In this document: piece after piece, positions 6,966-14,489 of the stretch
Numbering within the stretch: position 1 is the stretch's first letter
Layout of the letters: every line of letters starts with the position of its first letter
DNA from: an uncultured Gammaproteobacteria bacterium
GTDB taxonomy: Bacteria > Pseudomonadota > Gammaproteobacteria > Pseudomonadales > Litorivicinaceae
Length of the DNA: 36,802 nt
Direction of reading: 5' to 3'
Assembly (NCBI GenBank): GCA_913057215.1
Contig: CAJXNQ010000017.1
Span: 1-36,802, forward strand
Translations under genes and position numbers: made by a program
Notes under the pieces: generated by a model
What the model saw: the letters and a program-made list of their open reading frames with translations, nothing else
Told to the model about the DNA's origin: nothing
Databases searched by the model: none

Positions 6966-8213
6966 ATGCGTCAATTCATTTCGATGGAAGAGGCTTTCGC
7001 GACAGTGGAGCGTGTTGCCCGTGAGCACGCAGTCAAATCAGAGCCCATGGCGTTGGCAGCGGCTGTGGGATCGATTTTAGCGAAACCTTGTGTGGCTCAA
7101 CTTTCGATTCCTCCATTTGATAATTCAGCACGTGACGGCTTTGTCGTGTCCGATGCTGGTCTCGACATGGCGCGAGCTGGTGACGCGATTCCAGTTCATG
7201 GTGAGTTGGCTGCGGGCAGTACACTGGAAGACGCGGCTAAACTCGAAGGACCCTGTGCTCGCATCATGACAGGAGCACCGGTACCACCTTGGGCCTCTGC
7301 AGTCGTCATGCTTGAGGATGTCGATTTTGATCAAGGAATGGCAACGTTGAAATCCATTCCGCCAGCTGGGGCTTGGATTCGTGCGGCGGGTTCTGACATT
7401 GCAAAGGATCGTGTCATTCTGAATGCAGGGCGGCGTTTGATCGGGGAGCATGTCCAAGCTCTGGCATCGGCTGGGGTCGCATCAGTGGAAGTCAGTCAAC
7501 GGCCGCGTGTCGGTGTCTGTTCGACCGGTGAAGAATTGGCGGATCTCACAGTGGGGTCTCTTGGCTCAGGCCAGATATATGACTCCAACCGTCCAAGTCT
7601 TGGAGCCATGCTTCAGAGCTACGGGTGCGATCTGGTCCTGAGTGAGCACGTCGGCGATCGTTTGGAAGCGATGGTCGATTTTCTCAATCGTGCCATGGCG
7701 CTCGATCTGAATGTCTTGGTGTCATCCGGTGCTGTGTCGATGGGTCAATATGATTTTGTCAAACCTGCGCTTGAGGCAATCGGTGCTGAGATTGTGTTCC
7801 ACAAGGTGACTCAAAAACCCGGAAAACCGCTGTTATTTGCTGTGTTGCCCAATGGTACTTTGTATTTTGGGTTGCCTGGAAATCCTGTCTCAAGTACGGC
7901 GAATTGTCGCTTTTATGTGCAGGCGGCATTGGCTGCAATACAGGGGCAGCCGCGACAACAACCGATGAAGCTTCCAGCGGCTGATGCGATTGAAACGCCT
8001 GACGGCTTGGCAGTCTTTTTAAAAGCACGCTGTGAACAGGCGCCAAACGGGATGCAAGCACGCGCTCTTGAGGGACAGGAGTCGTTCCAAACAGAACCGT
8101 TATTGCAGATGAATGGTTGGATTGTGTTGAGTGAATCGACGTCCGCGGTCAAGGCGGGCGATCTCGTTTCGTTTTACCCTGCTGATCCTGAGGGTGTACC
8201 CGATATATTTTGA
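6966..8213 (+). CDS. moeA: Molybdopterin molybdenumtransferase MoeA
   Basis: A 415-residue MoeA, which inserts molybdate into adenylylated molybdopterin in the last step of Moco synthesis in the cytoplasm. Visible signatures are PPFDNSARDGF near residue 50, GAPVPPWASAVVMLED, the MPT-binding core VGVCSTGEEL, GQIYDSNRP, LVSSGAVSMGQYDFV and YFGLPGNPVSS. Several in-frame starts exist (6948, 6963, 6966); the ATG at 6966 is best placed behind GAGG at 6957-6960. It begins eight bases after the rhodanese stop, so it could be read through from the cytochrome operon. It is the first of five Moco genes. Confidence 0.95.
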   Translation: MRQFISMEEAFATVERVAREHAVKSEPMALAAAVGSILAKPCVAQLSIPPFDNSARDGFVVSDAGLDMARAGDAIPVHGELAAGSTLEDAAKLEGPCARIMTGAPVPPWASAVVMLEDVDFDQGMATLKSIPPAGAWIRAAGSDIAKDRVILNAGRRLIGEHVQALASAGVASVEVSQRPRVGVCSTGEELADLTVGSLGSGQIYDSNRPSLGAMLQSYGCDLVLSEHVGDRLEAMVDFLNRAMALDLNVLVSSGAVSMGQYDFVKPALEAIGAEIVFHKVTQKPGKPLLFAVLPNGTLYFGLPGNPVSSTANCRFYVQAALAAIQGQPRQQPMKLPAADAIETPDGLAVFLKARCEQAPNGMQARALEGQESFQTEPLLQMNGWIVLSESTSAVKAGDLVSFYPADPEGVPDIF

Positions 8214-8271
8214 CGAATATAACGGTCTATGCGATGCTTCACGAAAATAACTGAGAATGGCTGTGGGGCAT

Positions 8272-9252
8272 ATGACACACGAAATCTTGACTGATCGGTT
8301 TGGTCGATCGTTCCCGTATTTGCGGTTATCAGTCACGGATGTCTGCAACTTCAAATGTTCGTATTGTTTACCTGATGGCTATGAGGGTGATCCAGACGGG
8401 TTCCTCGCAGTCGATGAGATTCGGAGATTGGTCGCAGGGTTTGCAGAGCTCGGTACGCGTAAAATTCGTTTGACCGGGGGAGAGCCGACACTTCGTAAAG
8501 ATTTCATCGATATTGCGCGGGTTGTGTCTTCAACACCTGGGATCGAAACGGTGGCAATGACCACCAATGGATATAAGTTACCTCAGCGTGCGCAGCAGTT
8601 TTTCGATGCCGGCGTGTCTGCGATCAATGTCTCGATTGATGGCTTGACTCCACAGAAATTTGAATTAATCACTGGCAAGAACCGGTTTGAAGAAGTGATG
8701 GAAGGCCTCGCACTGTGCCATGAAATCGGTTTTTCGCCCGTCAAAGTCAATGCGGTGTTACTGAAAGACCTCAATCACACTGAACTGGACGACTTCATCC
8801 GTTGGGCCGGTGAAGGTATCAATTTGCGATTCATCGAATTGATGGAAACCGGTGACAACACTGCATATTTCGAAAAGCATCATCTCTCGGGTGAGATTCT
8901 TGTGAAGAAACTTGAGTCTGAGGGCTGGATTGAGGCGCCACGTGAGGCTATGGCCGGGCCCGCTCGGGTTTGGAAACATCCAGATCGGCCGGGAAGTGTT
9001 GGATTGATTGCGCCCTATTCAAAAGATTTTTGCACCACCTGCAACCGATTGCGCGTGTCCGCCAGAGGTGGTCTGCACCTGTGTTTGTTTGGTGATGGGG
9101 GGCATGATCTTCGCCCCTATCTGCAGCGCGACTGCGACAAAGACGCGCTCAAAGAAACGATCTGTCAGTTACTGGATCTGAAAGTTGCCGGCCATGGACT
9201 GCATGAACACGACACAGGCGCAACTCCACACTTTGCATCCATTGGGGGCTAG
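8272..9252 (+). CDS. moaA: GTP 3',8-cyclase MoaA
   Basis: A 326-residue radical-SAM enzyme that, with MoaC, converts GTP to cyclic pyranopterin monophosphate. The N-terminal SAM cluster is CNFKCSYC (C25, C29, C32). The C-terminal substrate-binding cluster uses C254 and C257 in CTTCNRLR plus C271. The protein ends in the conserved GG tail needed by MoaA. I chose the ATG at 8272 over 8257 because it has a GGGG ribosome-binding site and gives the usual short lead before FPYLRLSVTD. The 58-base gap after moeA shows no Moco riboswitch or terminator. Confidence 0.97.
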   Translation: MTHEILTDRFGRSFPYLRLSVTDVCNFKCSYCLPDGYEGDPDGFLAVDEIRRLVAGFAELGTRKIRLTGGEPTLRKDFIDIARVVSSTPGIETVAMTTNGYKLPQRAQQFFDAGVSAINVSIDGLTPQKFELITGKNRFEEVMEGLALCHEIGFSPVKVNAVLLKDLNHTELDDFIRWAGEGINLRFIELMETGDNTAYFEKHHLSGEILVKKLESEGWIEAPREAMAGPARVWKHPDRPGSVGLIAPYSKDFCTTCNRLRVSARGGLHLCLFGDGGHDLRPYLQRDCDKDALKETICQLLDLKVAGHGLHEHDTGATPHFASIGG

Positions 9253-9255
9253 GTC

Positions 9256-10263
9256 TTGAGCCGTGAATTAATCTCAAACTTTTCAATGATCGATGTGGGC
9301 GGCAAGCGCCACACCGATCGCCGTGCAGTGGCTGCCGGATCCATCGACTTGGGCCCCAACGCATTTGTCAAAGTCCGCGATAAAACATTGCCGAAAGGGG
9401 ATTGTTTCCCAATGGCAGAAATTGCCGGCGTCAATGGCGCGAAACAATGTGCAGCGATGCTGCCCATGTGCCATCCCTTGCCTCTGGATCAGGTGCTGGT
9501 CACCTTCGAGCTTGATCATGACGCACAGGCGGTTCGTGTCTTTTGTGAAGCTGCGGCCCATGCCAAAACAGGGGTTGAAATGGAGGCTTTGGCGGGCGTC
9601 AATGCTGCCTTACTGTGCATTTGGGATTTGTGTAAGGGCACCGATCCAGTGCTTCGGTTACGTGATGTTGAGTTGTTGACCAAAACCGGTGGCAAGTCCG
9701 GTGTCTGGATTAATGCAGATGCGCAGATCCCGGATTGGGTGATGGAGCGACTGCCGACTCAGACACCGCTTGAAGGTCGAAGCATCGCCGTAGTTGTCAT
9801 GAGTGATCGAGCCAGTGATGGGACCTATGCTGATGAGAGCGGTCAGTATCTGGTCGATTCGTTGGCCGAGATGGGCGCGACGGTCTGCCAATACACCGTG
9901 ATTCCGGATGATGCAGAGGCGATCGAATCGACGGTCCTCGGAATCTCTGAAGCGCATGACCCGCATGTCATTCTGTGTACGGGAGGAACAGGGCCTGGGC
10001 CTCGTGATCTGACGCCGGTGGTTCTCAAATCACATCTGAATCCGGAACTTCCTGGGCTGGGTGAGTGGCTCCGCGGTGAAAGTGCGGTTTACACGAAAAC
10101 CGCATGGCTGTCTCGGATGGGTGGCGGCTTGATCGGCCGTTCTCTGATCATTACATTGCCGGGCAGCCTCCAGGCTGTGAAAGAGTGTTTTGGAATATTC
10201 ATGGAAGGCCTCCCCAAGGCCATCGTGATGATCGAGAAACAAGGCCGTAAAGGACGACTATGA
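9256..10263 (+). CDS. Fused MoaC - MoaB/MogA molybdopterin protein
   Basis: A 335-residue two-domain protein. Residues 1 to about 158 are MoaC (cyclic pyranopterin monophosphate synthase): TLPKGDCFPMAEIAG, MLPMCHPLPLDQ and AAHAKTGVEMEALAGV are visible. Residues from about 172 are a MoaB/MogA domain (molybdopterin adenylyltransferase): VVVMSDRASDGTYADESG, ILCTGGTGPGPRDLTP and LPGSLQAV. One chain therefore holds an early and a late step of the pathway. The start is TTG, four bases after the moaA stop with an AGG upstream. Such moaC-moaB fusions are known in other proteobacteria. The adenylyltransferase activity is inferred from the MogA-like motifs; MoaB domains are not always active. Confidence 0.93.
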   Translation: MSRELISNFSMIDVGGKRHTDRRAVAAGSIDLGPNAFVKVRDKTLPKGDCFPMAEIAGVNGAKQCAAMLPMCHPLPLDQVLVTFELDHDAQAVRVFCEAAAHAKTGVEMEALAGVNAALLCIWDLCKGTDPVLRLRDVELLTKTGGKSGVWINADAQIPDWVMERLPTQTPLEGRSIAVVVMSDRASDGTYADESGQYLVDSLAEMGATVCQYTVIPDDAEAIESTVLGISEAHDPHVILCTGGTGPGPRDLTPVVLKSHLNPELPGLGEWLRGESAVYTKTAWLSRMGGGLIGRSLIITLPGSLQAVKECFGIFMEGLPKAIVMIEKQGRKGRL

Positions 10264-10511
10264 GGCGCGTTCAGATTGAATGCCTGGGTGTGTTTCGTGA
10301 ACTCGGTGACAGCATCGAAGTGGATGTGGCGGGTGAAACAATCGGTGATGTGCGCGCGGCGCTGTCAAAGCATCTGGAGCAAGCGAGTCAATCCGAGTTG
10401 ACAAGTACATTGGCGCGTTCTGTGTTCGCCTCCGGTGATCAAATGTGTCGAGACGGTGACCCATGTCCCGATACGGTGATTGCTGTGCTCCCGCCTGTCG
10501 CTGGGGGCTAG
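10260..10511 (+). CDS. moaD: Molybdopterin synthase small subunit MoaD
   Basis: An 83-residue ubiquitin-like sulfur carrier that ends in the required Gly-Gly (VLPPVAGG). When thiocarboxylated it donates sulfur to cyclic pyranopterin monophosphate in the MoaD-MoaE complex. It overlaps the preceding gene by four bases (ATGA), and the moaE GTG begins one base after its stop, so all three are translationally coupled. The body is slightly unusual in carrying two cysteines (CRDGDPC) near the C-terminus. Confidence 0.92.
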   Translation: MRRVQIECLGVFRELGDSIEVDVAGETIGDVRAALSKHLEQASQSELTSTLARSVFASGDQMCRDGDPCPDTVIAVLPPVAGG

Positions 10512-10512
10512 T

Positions 10513-10974
10513 GTGGAGCTATTTGAGCGCACTGACGGTGAGCATTTTAGTTGTGGCCTCATTGACGGGCCCTGTCCACAAACCGGTTGGGACGTCCGGG
10601 TGGCCGATCCAACACACGGAGCAACGTCGATCTTTCTCGGGGTTGTTCGAAATCACAACGCAGGCGAGTCGGCGGTCGCTGTGGATTATGATGTGCATCC
10701 AGGACTCGCTCAGAAAGCCCTCACTGAACTCTGTATTGAGTTAACGGCGCGATTTCCGGTCAAGCTCTGGATGATCCATTCACGTGGGCTTGTGCAGGTC
10801 GGAGAGGCCAGTGTTGTGATCGCAGCCAGTAGTGCCCATCGTCAAGACGCGATAACCTGTGTCTCCGATGCGATTGATGCCCTCAAGGTCCGCGTGCCTA
10901 TTTGGAAGCGAGAAATCGCACCCGATGCCTCGCATCGGTGGCTTGATGGGCACTCTTTGCGAGACGACACCTAG
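10513..10974 (+). CDS. moaE: Molybdopterin synthase large subunit MoaE
   Basis: A 153-residue catalytic subunit of molybdopterin synthase. Conserved blocks are GATSIFLGVVRNHNAG (R46), IHSRGLVQVGEASVVIAA, SAHRQDA and the catalytic lysines in LKVRVPIWKRE (K125, K132). The GTG at 10513 is chosen over an upstream ATG at 10480 that lies inside moaD; its GGGGG ribosome-binding site falls in the moaD diglycine codons. This is the last Moco gene of the operon, and the next gene has its own GGAGG site 4-8 bases after the stop. Confidence 0.95.
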   Translation: MELFERTDGEHFSCGLIDGPCPQTGWDVRVADPTHGATSIFLGVVRNHNAGESAVAVDYDVHPGLAQKALTELCIELTARFPVKLWMIHSRGLVQVGEASVVIAASSAHRQDAITCVSDAIDALKVRVPIWKREIAPDASHRWLDGHSLRDDT

Positions 10975-10990
10975 ATTTGGAGGCAACCGC

Positions 10991-11404
10991 ATGGATGCGG
11001 CGACGTTTTTTATTGACTCTCAACTAACGCAAACAAGCTATCCAGTGGTCTCGCTGGAGGTCTCAGAGGTGCGTCTTGTCGATGACATGCGCTGGCCGTG
11101 GCTTTTGGTCATTCCGAGGGTTCCACATGCTGTCGAGCTGATTGACGTATCACCTGAGATTCGGTCACAAATTTGGCTCGAAATCGATCACGTATCACGC
11201 GTACTACGCGACCAGTTGTCACCCGATAAATTAAATGTGGCTGCCCTGGGTAATCAGGTCAAGCAACTCCACATACACGTTATTGGGCGCTATCGCGACG
11301 ATCCGGCCTGGCCAAATCCTGTGTGGGGCGTTGGTGAGGCGGAGCCCTACGGGGCTGAGGCATTGAATACACGTTTGTCTGCGCTGGCCCAAGCGTTGCT
11401 CTGA
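10991..11404 (+). CDS. HIT-domain hydrolase/transferase
   Basis: A 137-residue single-domain histidine-triad protein. The ATG at 10991 follows a clear GGAGG; longer in-frame starts lie inside moaE. The triad is QLHIHVIGRY: the catalytic middle histidine (H94) and the last one (H96) are kept, and the first is replaced by glutamine. IPRVPHAVEL and DDPAWPNPVWG fit a proteobacterial HIT branch. HIT proteins split nucleotide phosphoramidates or dinucleoside polyphosphates; the substrate here is unknown. The last 125 bases overlap the LysR-type gene on the other strand. Confidence 0.85.
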   Translation: MDAATFFIDSQLTQTSYPVVSLEVSEVRLVDDMRWPWLLVIPRVPHAVELIDVSPEIRSQIWLEIDHVSRVLRDQLSPDKLNVAALGNQVKQLHIHVIGRYRDDPAWPNPVWGVGEAEPYGAEALNTRLSALAQALL

Positions 11405-12182
11405 GTAATGCCGCGATGCGCTGGGTGAGATGTCGGATGTCTGCATTGTGCCCACAACTGAGGCCGAAATGGCTGATCCAGTGTTCGTTTTCTGCATGTA
11501 CTTCGACACAGTCACTTTCGTGATTTGAATACGTCTTTGGCAGCAATCCAAGGCCAGCTCCTGTCTCCACTGCGTTTGCGACCATGTCCAGTGACCCGAG
11601 GGTGATGCATTGCCCGTATTCAGCAAGCGCGAGGTGTTCGATGGACGGACTCTCCAGCGTTCTAAAAAGTGGCTGTTTACAGATGTCGTAGCGCAATGTT
11701 CGGTGGGCATAGATACCCCAAGGAAGCGAACCGACTGCGAAATGAAAAGCATCGATTGATCGTAACTGACCCTCGTAGACGAAGCCAATATCAGCCTCGA
11801 GCGGGTGAGCTGGAATCACCTGGTGGCGTGAACCGGCAAGCTGAGTAAGGCTCGAGGTCAGAGCTGGCAAAATCTGATACGCAGTGGATGCCAGCGTCAC
11901 CCATTGAGTGTCGCATGTAAGCGAAAGCTCATTGACCGCGCGTTCAATGCGGTTGAGATGAATTTCAATGTCTTTAAATAGAGCCAATGCTTTGTCAGTT
12001 GCCATGACGCGGTGCCCACGGCGGTCAAACAAATCAACGCCCATTTTCCTTTCGAGGTCGGTAATTTGGCGTGACACTGTGGCATGGTGCATACCAAGTT
12101 CGGCAGCGGCTTTTCTGAACGACCCACATACATGGGCGCGTAATGCGATATAGCTCGCATGAAAGGTTGTTTTGTCTTGCAT
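11280..12182 (-). CDS. LysR-type transcriptional regulator
   Basis: About 300 residues with an N-terminal winged helix-turn-helix (GSFRKAAAELGMHHATVSRQ, then LERKMGVDLFDRRGHRVMAT) and a LysR effector domain with GAGLGLLPKTYSNH. The ATG at 12182 is preferred over 12188 because AAGG is spaced correctly only for it. The last 35 or so residues (Pro- and Arg-rich) are antisense to the conserved end of the HIT gene and look like a non-conserved extension. The target is unknown. It lies downstream of gltA on the same strand, and no divergent partner gene is present, unlike many LysR loci. Confidence 0.88.
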   Translation of the reverse strand: MQDKTTFHASYIALRAHVCGSFRKAAAELGMHHATVSRQITDLERKMGVDLFDRRGHRVMATDKALALFKDIEIHLNRIERAVNELSLTCDTQWVTLASTAYQILPALTSSLTQLAGSRHQVIPAHPLEADIGFVYEGQLRSIDAFHFAVGSLPWGIYAHRTLRYDICKQPLFRTLESPSIEHLALAEYGQCITLGSLDMVANAVETGAGLGLLPKTYSNHESDCVEVHAENEHWISHFGLSCGHNADIRHLTQRIAALLRATLGPAQTNVYSMPQPRRAPPHQRPTQDLARPDRRDSAQ

Positions 12183-12208
12183 ATTCATCCTTGAATAAAC
12201 ACTACAAA

Positions 12209-12235
12209 TGCCGCGGGCTGGTCAGCCGCGCGGCA
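12209..12235 (-). terminator. Probable gltA terminator hairpin
   Basis: A GC-rich stem (12209-12219 with 12224-12235, one bulged base) closes a four-base loop in the gap between the gltA stop and the LysR-type gene. On the minus strand it is followed by only a short T run, so termination may be partial. Confidence 0.5.
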
Positions 12236-12255
12236 ACCTTGATTTTAAATGCCCG

Positions 12256-13530
12256 TTACGCCCCTGGATAAGGCCGTTGCGGCTCCCCTGAATACAGTTG
12301 GCGTGGCCGACCGATTTTATAGGGGCTCGAAATCATTTCGTGCCAATGTGAGATCCATCCAATGGTCCGAGACACCGCAAAGATCACAGTGAACATACTG
12401 GTTGGAATCCCGATCGCACTCAGAATGATACCTGAGTAAAAGTCCACGTTCGGGAACAGTTTCCGTTCTGCGAAATACGGATCTGACAGCGCAATCCGCT
12501 CAAGCTCCATGGCAACTGCCAGTCGAGGGTCTGTAACACCGAGCTCGGCGAGTACCTCATCGCAAGACAGTTTCATGACCTTGGCGCGCGGATCAAAGTT
12601 TTTATACACCCGATGCCCAAAGCCCATCAGTTTGAATGGATCATCCGGATCCTTGGCTTTTTCGATAAAGGCTGGAATGTTCTCAACAGTTCCGATTTCG
12701 TCGAGCATTTTCAGCACGGCTTCGTTTGCACCCCCATGTGCAGGTCCCCAGAGGGCCGCGATGCCAGCTGAGACGCATGCAAACGGATTTGCGCCCGTGG
12801 ATCCGGCAAGGCGCACAGTTGATGTGGATGCATTTTGCTCATGATCGGCGTGCAGTAAGAAAATACGATCCATCGCGCGCTCAATTGCGGGGCTGACCTG
12901 ATATTCCTCGCAAGGTGTGCCAAACATCATGTAAATAAAATTAGCCGCATAGGACAGGTCGTTTCGTGGGTACATAAACGGTTGGCCGATTGAGTGCTTG
13001 TAGCACATGGCGGCGAGGGTTGGCATTTTTGCAACCAAGCGATGCGCCGCAATCTCTCGATCGCGCTCTGAGCGGATGTCCATGACGTCGTGATAGAAGG
13101 CAGACAGTGCGCCCACGGCACCGCACATCATGGCCATGGGGTGCGCATTGTGATGGAATCCATCAAAAAAATGTGCCAACGATTCATGCAACATGGTGTG
13201 GCGCGTGATTTGACTGACAAATTGCGCTTTTTCGTCGGCCGTTGGTAACTGGCCGTACCACAACAGATAACAGGTCTCGAGATAATCTGAATTTTCTGCA
13301 AGATCTTCGATCGAGAAGCCCCGATGCAGAAGAATGCCTTGGTCCCCATCGATGTAGGTGATCTTCGATTCAGTGGCTGCTGTCGACATAAACCCAGGGT
13401 CATACGTGAAATAACCAGACTTTAAGAGCCCGGACACATCAACCACATCGGGTCCAGTCGTACCTTGATAGACGGGTAATTCAAGTACCTCGCCTGACGG
13501 AAGGGTCAATTTGGCGTGTTCTTCAGCCAT
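12256..13530 (-). CDS. gltA: Citrate synthase (type II)
   Basis: A 424-residue citrate synthase that condenses oxaloacetate and acetyl-CoA at the entry of the TCA cycle. The length fits the hexameric, NADH-sensitive type of Gram-negative bacteria. Catalytic residues are H265 (GPAHGGANE), H306 ([12 protein letters not shown]) and D363 (NVDFYSG). The start is ATG 13530, or the GTG three bases earlier, behind AGGAG. It is transcribed away from sdhC from its own strong promoter. Confidence 0.97.
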   Translation of the reverse strand: MAEEHAKLTLPSGEVLELPVYQGTTGPDVVDVSGLLKSGYFTYDPGFMSTAATESKITYIDGDQGILLHRGFSIEDLAENSDYLETCYLLWYGQLPTADEKAQFVSQITRHTMLHESLAHFFDGFHHNAHPMAMMCGAVGALSAFYHDVMDIRSERDREIAAHRLVAKMPTLAAMCYKHSIGQPFMYPRNDLSYAANFIYMMFGTPCEEYQVSPAIERAMDRIFLLHADHEQNASTSTVRLAGSTGANPFACVSAGIAALWGPAHGGANEAVLKMLDEIGTVENIPAFIEKAKDPDDPFKLMGFGHRVYKNFDPRAKVMKLSCDEVLAELGVTDPRLAVAMELERIALSDPYFAERKLFPNVDFYSGIILSAIGIPTSMFTVIFAVSRTIGWISHWHEMISSPYKIGRPRQLYSGEPQRPYPGA

Positions 13531-13620
13531 CACAGTCGGCTCCTTTCTTTGAAAATCCGCGAGTTAGCTATGCTTCATAACGCGTTTGTGCGGCGCACAT
13601 AAAATACGGAAGCGTCGCCC

Positions 13621-13648
13621 ACTATAATTCCGGGTCTGCCGGTGTCAA
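13621..13648 (-). promoter_or_regulatory. gltA sigma-70-like promoter
   Basis: On the minus strand a perfect TTGACA (13648-13643) is spaced 16 bp from TATAGT (13626-13621). This implies a leader of about 85 bases before the gltA start. Confidence 0.78.
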
Positions 13649-13691
13649 TTCGCCATAGTTGATTTAGTCATAAAGACGAATGCGTTACCCT

Positions 13692-13720
13692 TTGTAACGT
13701 TATAAGGTCCGTCTTATACT
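13692..13720 (+). promoter_or_regulatory. sdhC sigma-70-like promoter with dyad elements
   Basis: TTGTAA (13692-13697) is spaced 17 bp from TATACT (13715-13720). An inverted repeat GTTAC-N5-GTAAC (13684-13698) covers the -35 box and could be an operator. A second one (CTAGA/TCTAG, 13726-13739) lies at the expected transcript start and could form a 5' hairpin. Confidence 0.75.
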
Positions 13721-13761
13721 ACGCACTAGATTTTTCTAGCGAACTGAAAGGTATCCGCGAC

Positions 13762-14142
13762 ATGGCACTGTCTACTGATCGTCCGGTCAATCTTGATCTC
13801 GGAACATTCCGATTCCCGATTACCGCAATTGCATCCATCATGCACCGTATCAGCGGTGTGATCTTATTTTTCGGAAGTTTCATCTTATTGGCGTTGCTTG
13901 GCATGTCGCTGGAAAGCGAGGCCGGTTTTTCTGACACCCTGGCTTTATTGGATCATTGGTTGATGGCGTTTGTGGTGTGGGGCGTGTTGGCAGCGCTTGC
14001 CTATCATTTCGTCGCGGGTGTGAAACACCTTCTGATGGATATGGGCTATGGAGAGACGCTTGAAAGCGGTCAGGTGTTCGCCAAGGTTTCGCTTGCAATT
14101 GCAGCTGTATTGATCGTGTTTGCGGGGGTTTGGGTATGGTAA
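13762..14142 (+). CDS. sdhC: Succinate dehydrogenase cytochrome b556 subunit
   Basis: A 126-residue inner-membrane subunit with three helices that anchors the dehydrogenase, binds haem b and helps form the quinone site. RPVNLDLGTFRFPITAIAS and MHRISGVILF are typical SdhC signatures. The haem histidine is in HFVAGVKHLLMDMGYGE. It opens the sdhCDAB operon with an AAAGG ribosome-binding site and overlaps sdhD by seven bases. Confidence 0.95.
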   Translation: MALSTDRPVNLDLGTFRFPITAIASIMHRISGVILFFGSFILLALLGMSLESEAGFSDTLALLDHWLMAFVVWGVLAALAYHFVAGVKHLLMDMGYGETLESGQVFAKVSLAIAAVLIVFAGVWVW

Positions 14143-14486
14143 CAAACGTTCTGAATTACGGTCGAAGTGGCGTCCATGACTGGGTCATGCAGCGCTTTTC
14201 AGCCTTGGTGCTGGCGGCATATACCCTCGTGATGGTTGGTTGGTTAGTGCTGAACGGCAGTGATCTGACATTTTCCCAGTGGCAGGGCTTTATGTCACAG
14301 ACTTGGGTCCGCATCTTTACCTTGCTGGCGATTCTCTCGCTAGCCGGGCATGCATGGATAGGCTTGTGGACTGTTGCGACGGATTATTTGAAAAAAGGCG
14401 CTGTGCGCGTCGCATTCCTTGGCGCAGTTGCGATCAGCTTGTTCGTGTATGTCGTCTGGGGAATCAGTATTTTGTGGGGGTTTTAA
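14136..14486 (+). CDS. sdhD: Succinate dehydrogenase membrane anchor subunit
   Basis: A 116-residue membrane protein with three predicted helices. GVHDWVMQRFSALVLAAY is the conserved N-terminal quinone-site segment, and GHAWIGLWTVATDYLK holds the SdhD haem-side histidine. The ATG at 14136 overlaps the sdhC stop and has GGGGG upstream; a TTG six bases earlier is a less likely start. It pairs with SdhC to hold SdhAB on the cytoplasmic side of the membrane. Confidence 0.93.
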   Translation: MVTNVLNYGRSGVHDWVMQRFSALVLAAYTLVMVGWLVLNGSDLTFSQWQGFMSQTWVRIFTLLAILSLAGHAWIGLWTVATDYLKKGAVRVAFLGAVAISLFVYVVWGISILWGF

Positions 14487-14489
14487 GGT

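Noticed and set aside
8214-8271. Moco riboswitch before moaA
   Set aside because: The gap is too short and lacks the extended paired elements of that RNA class; the region before moeA is coding.
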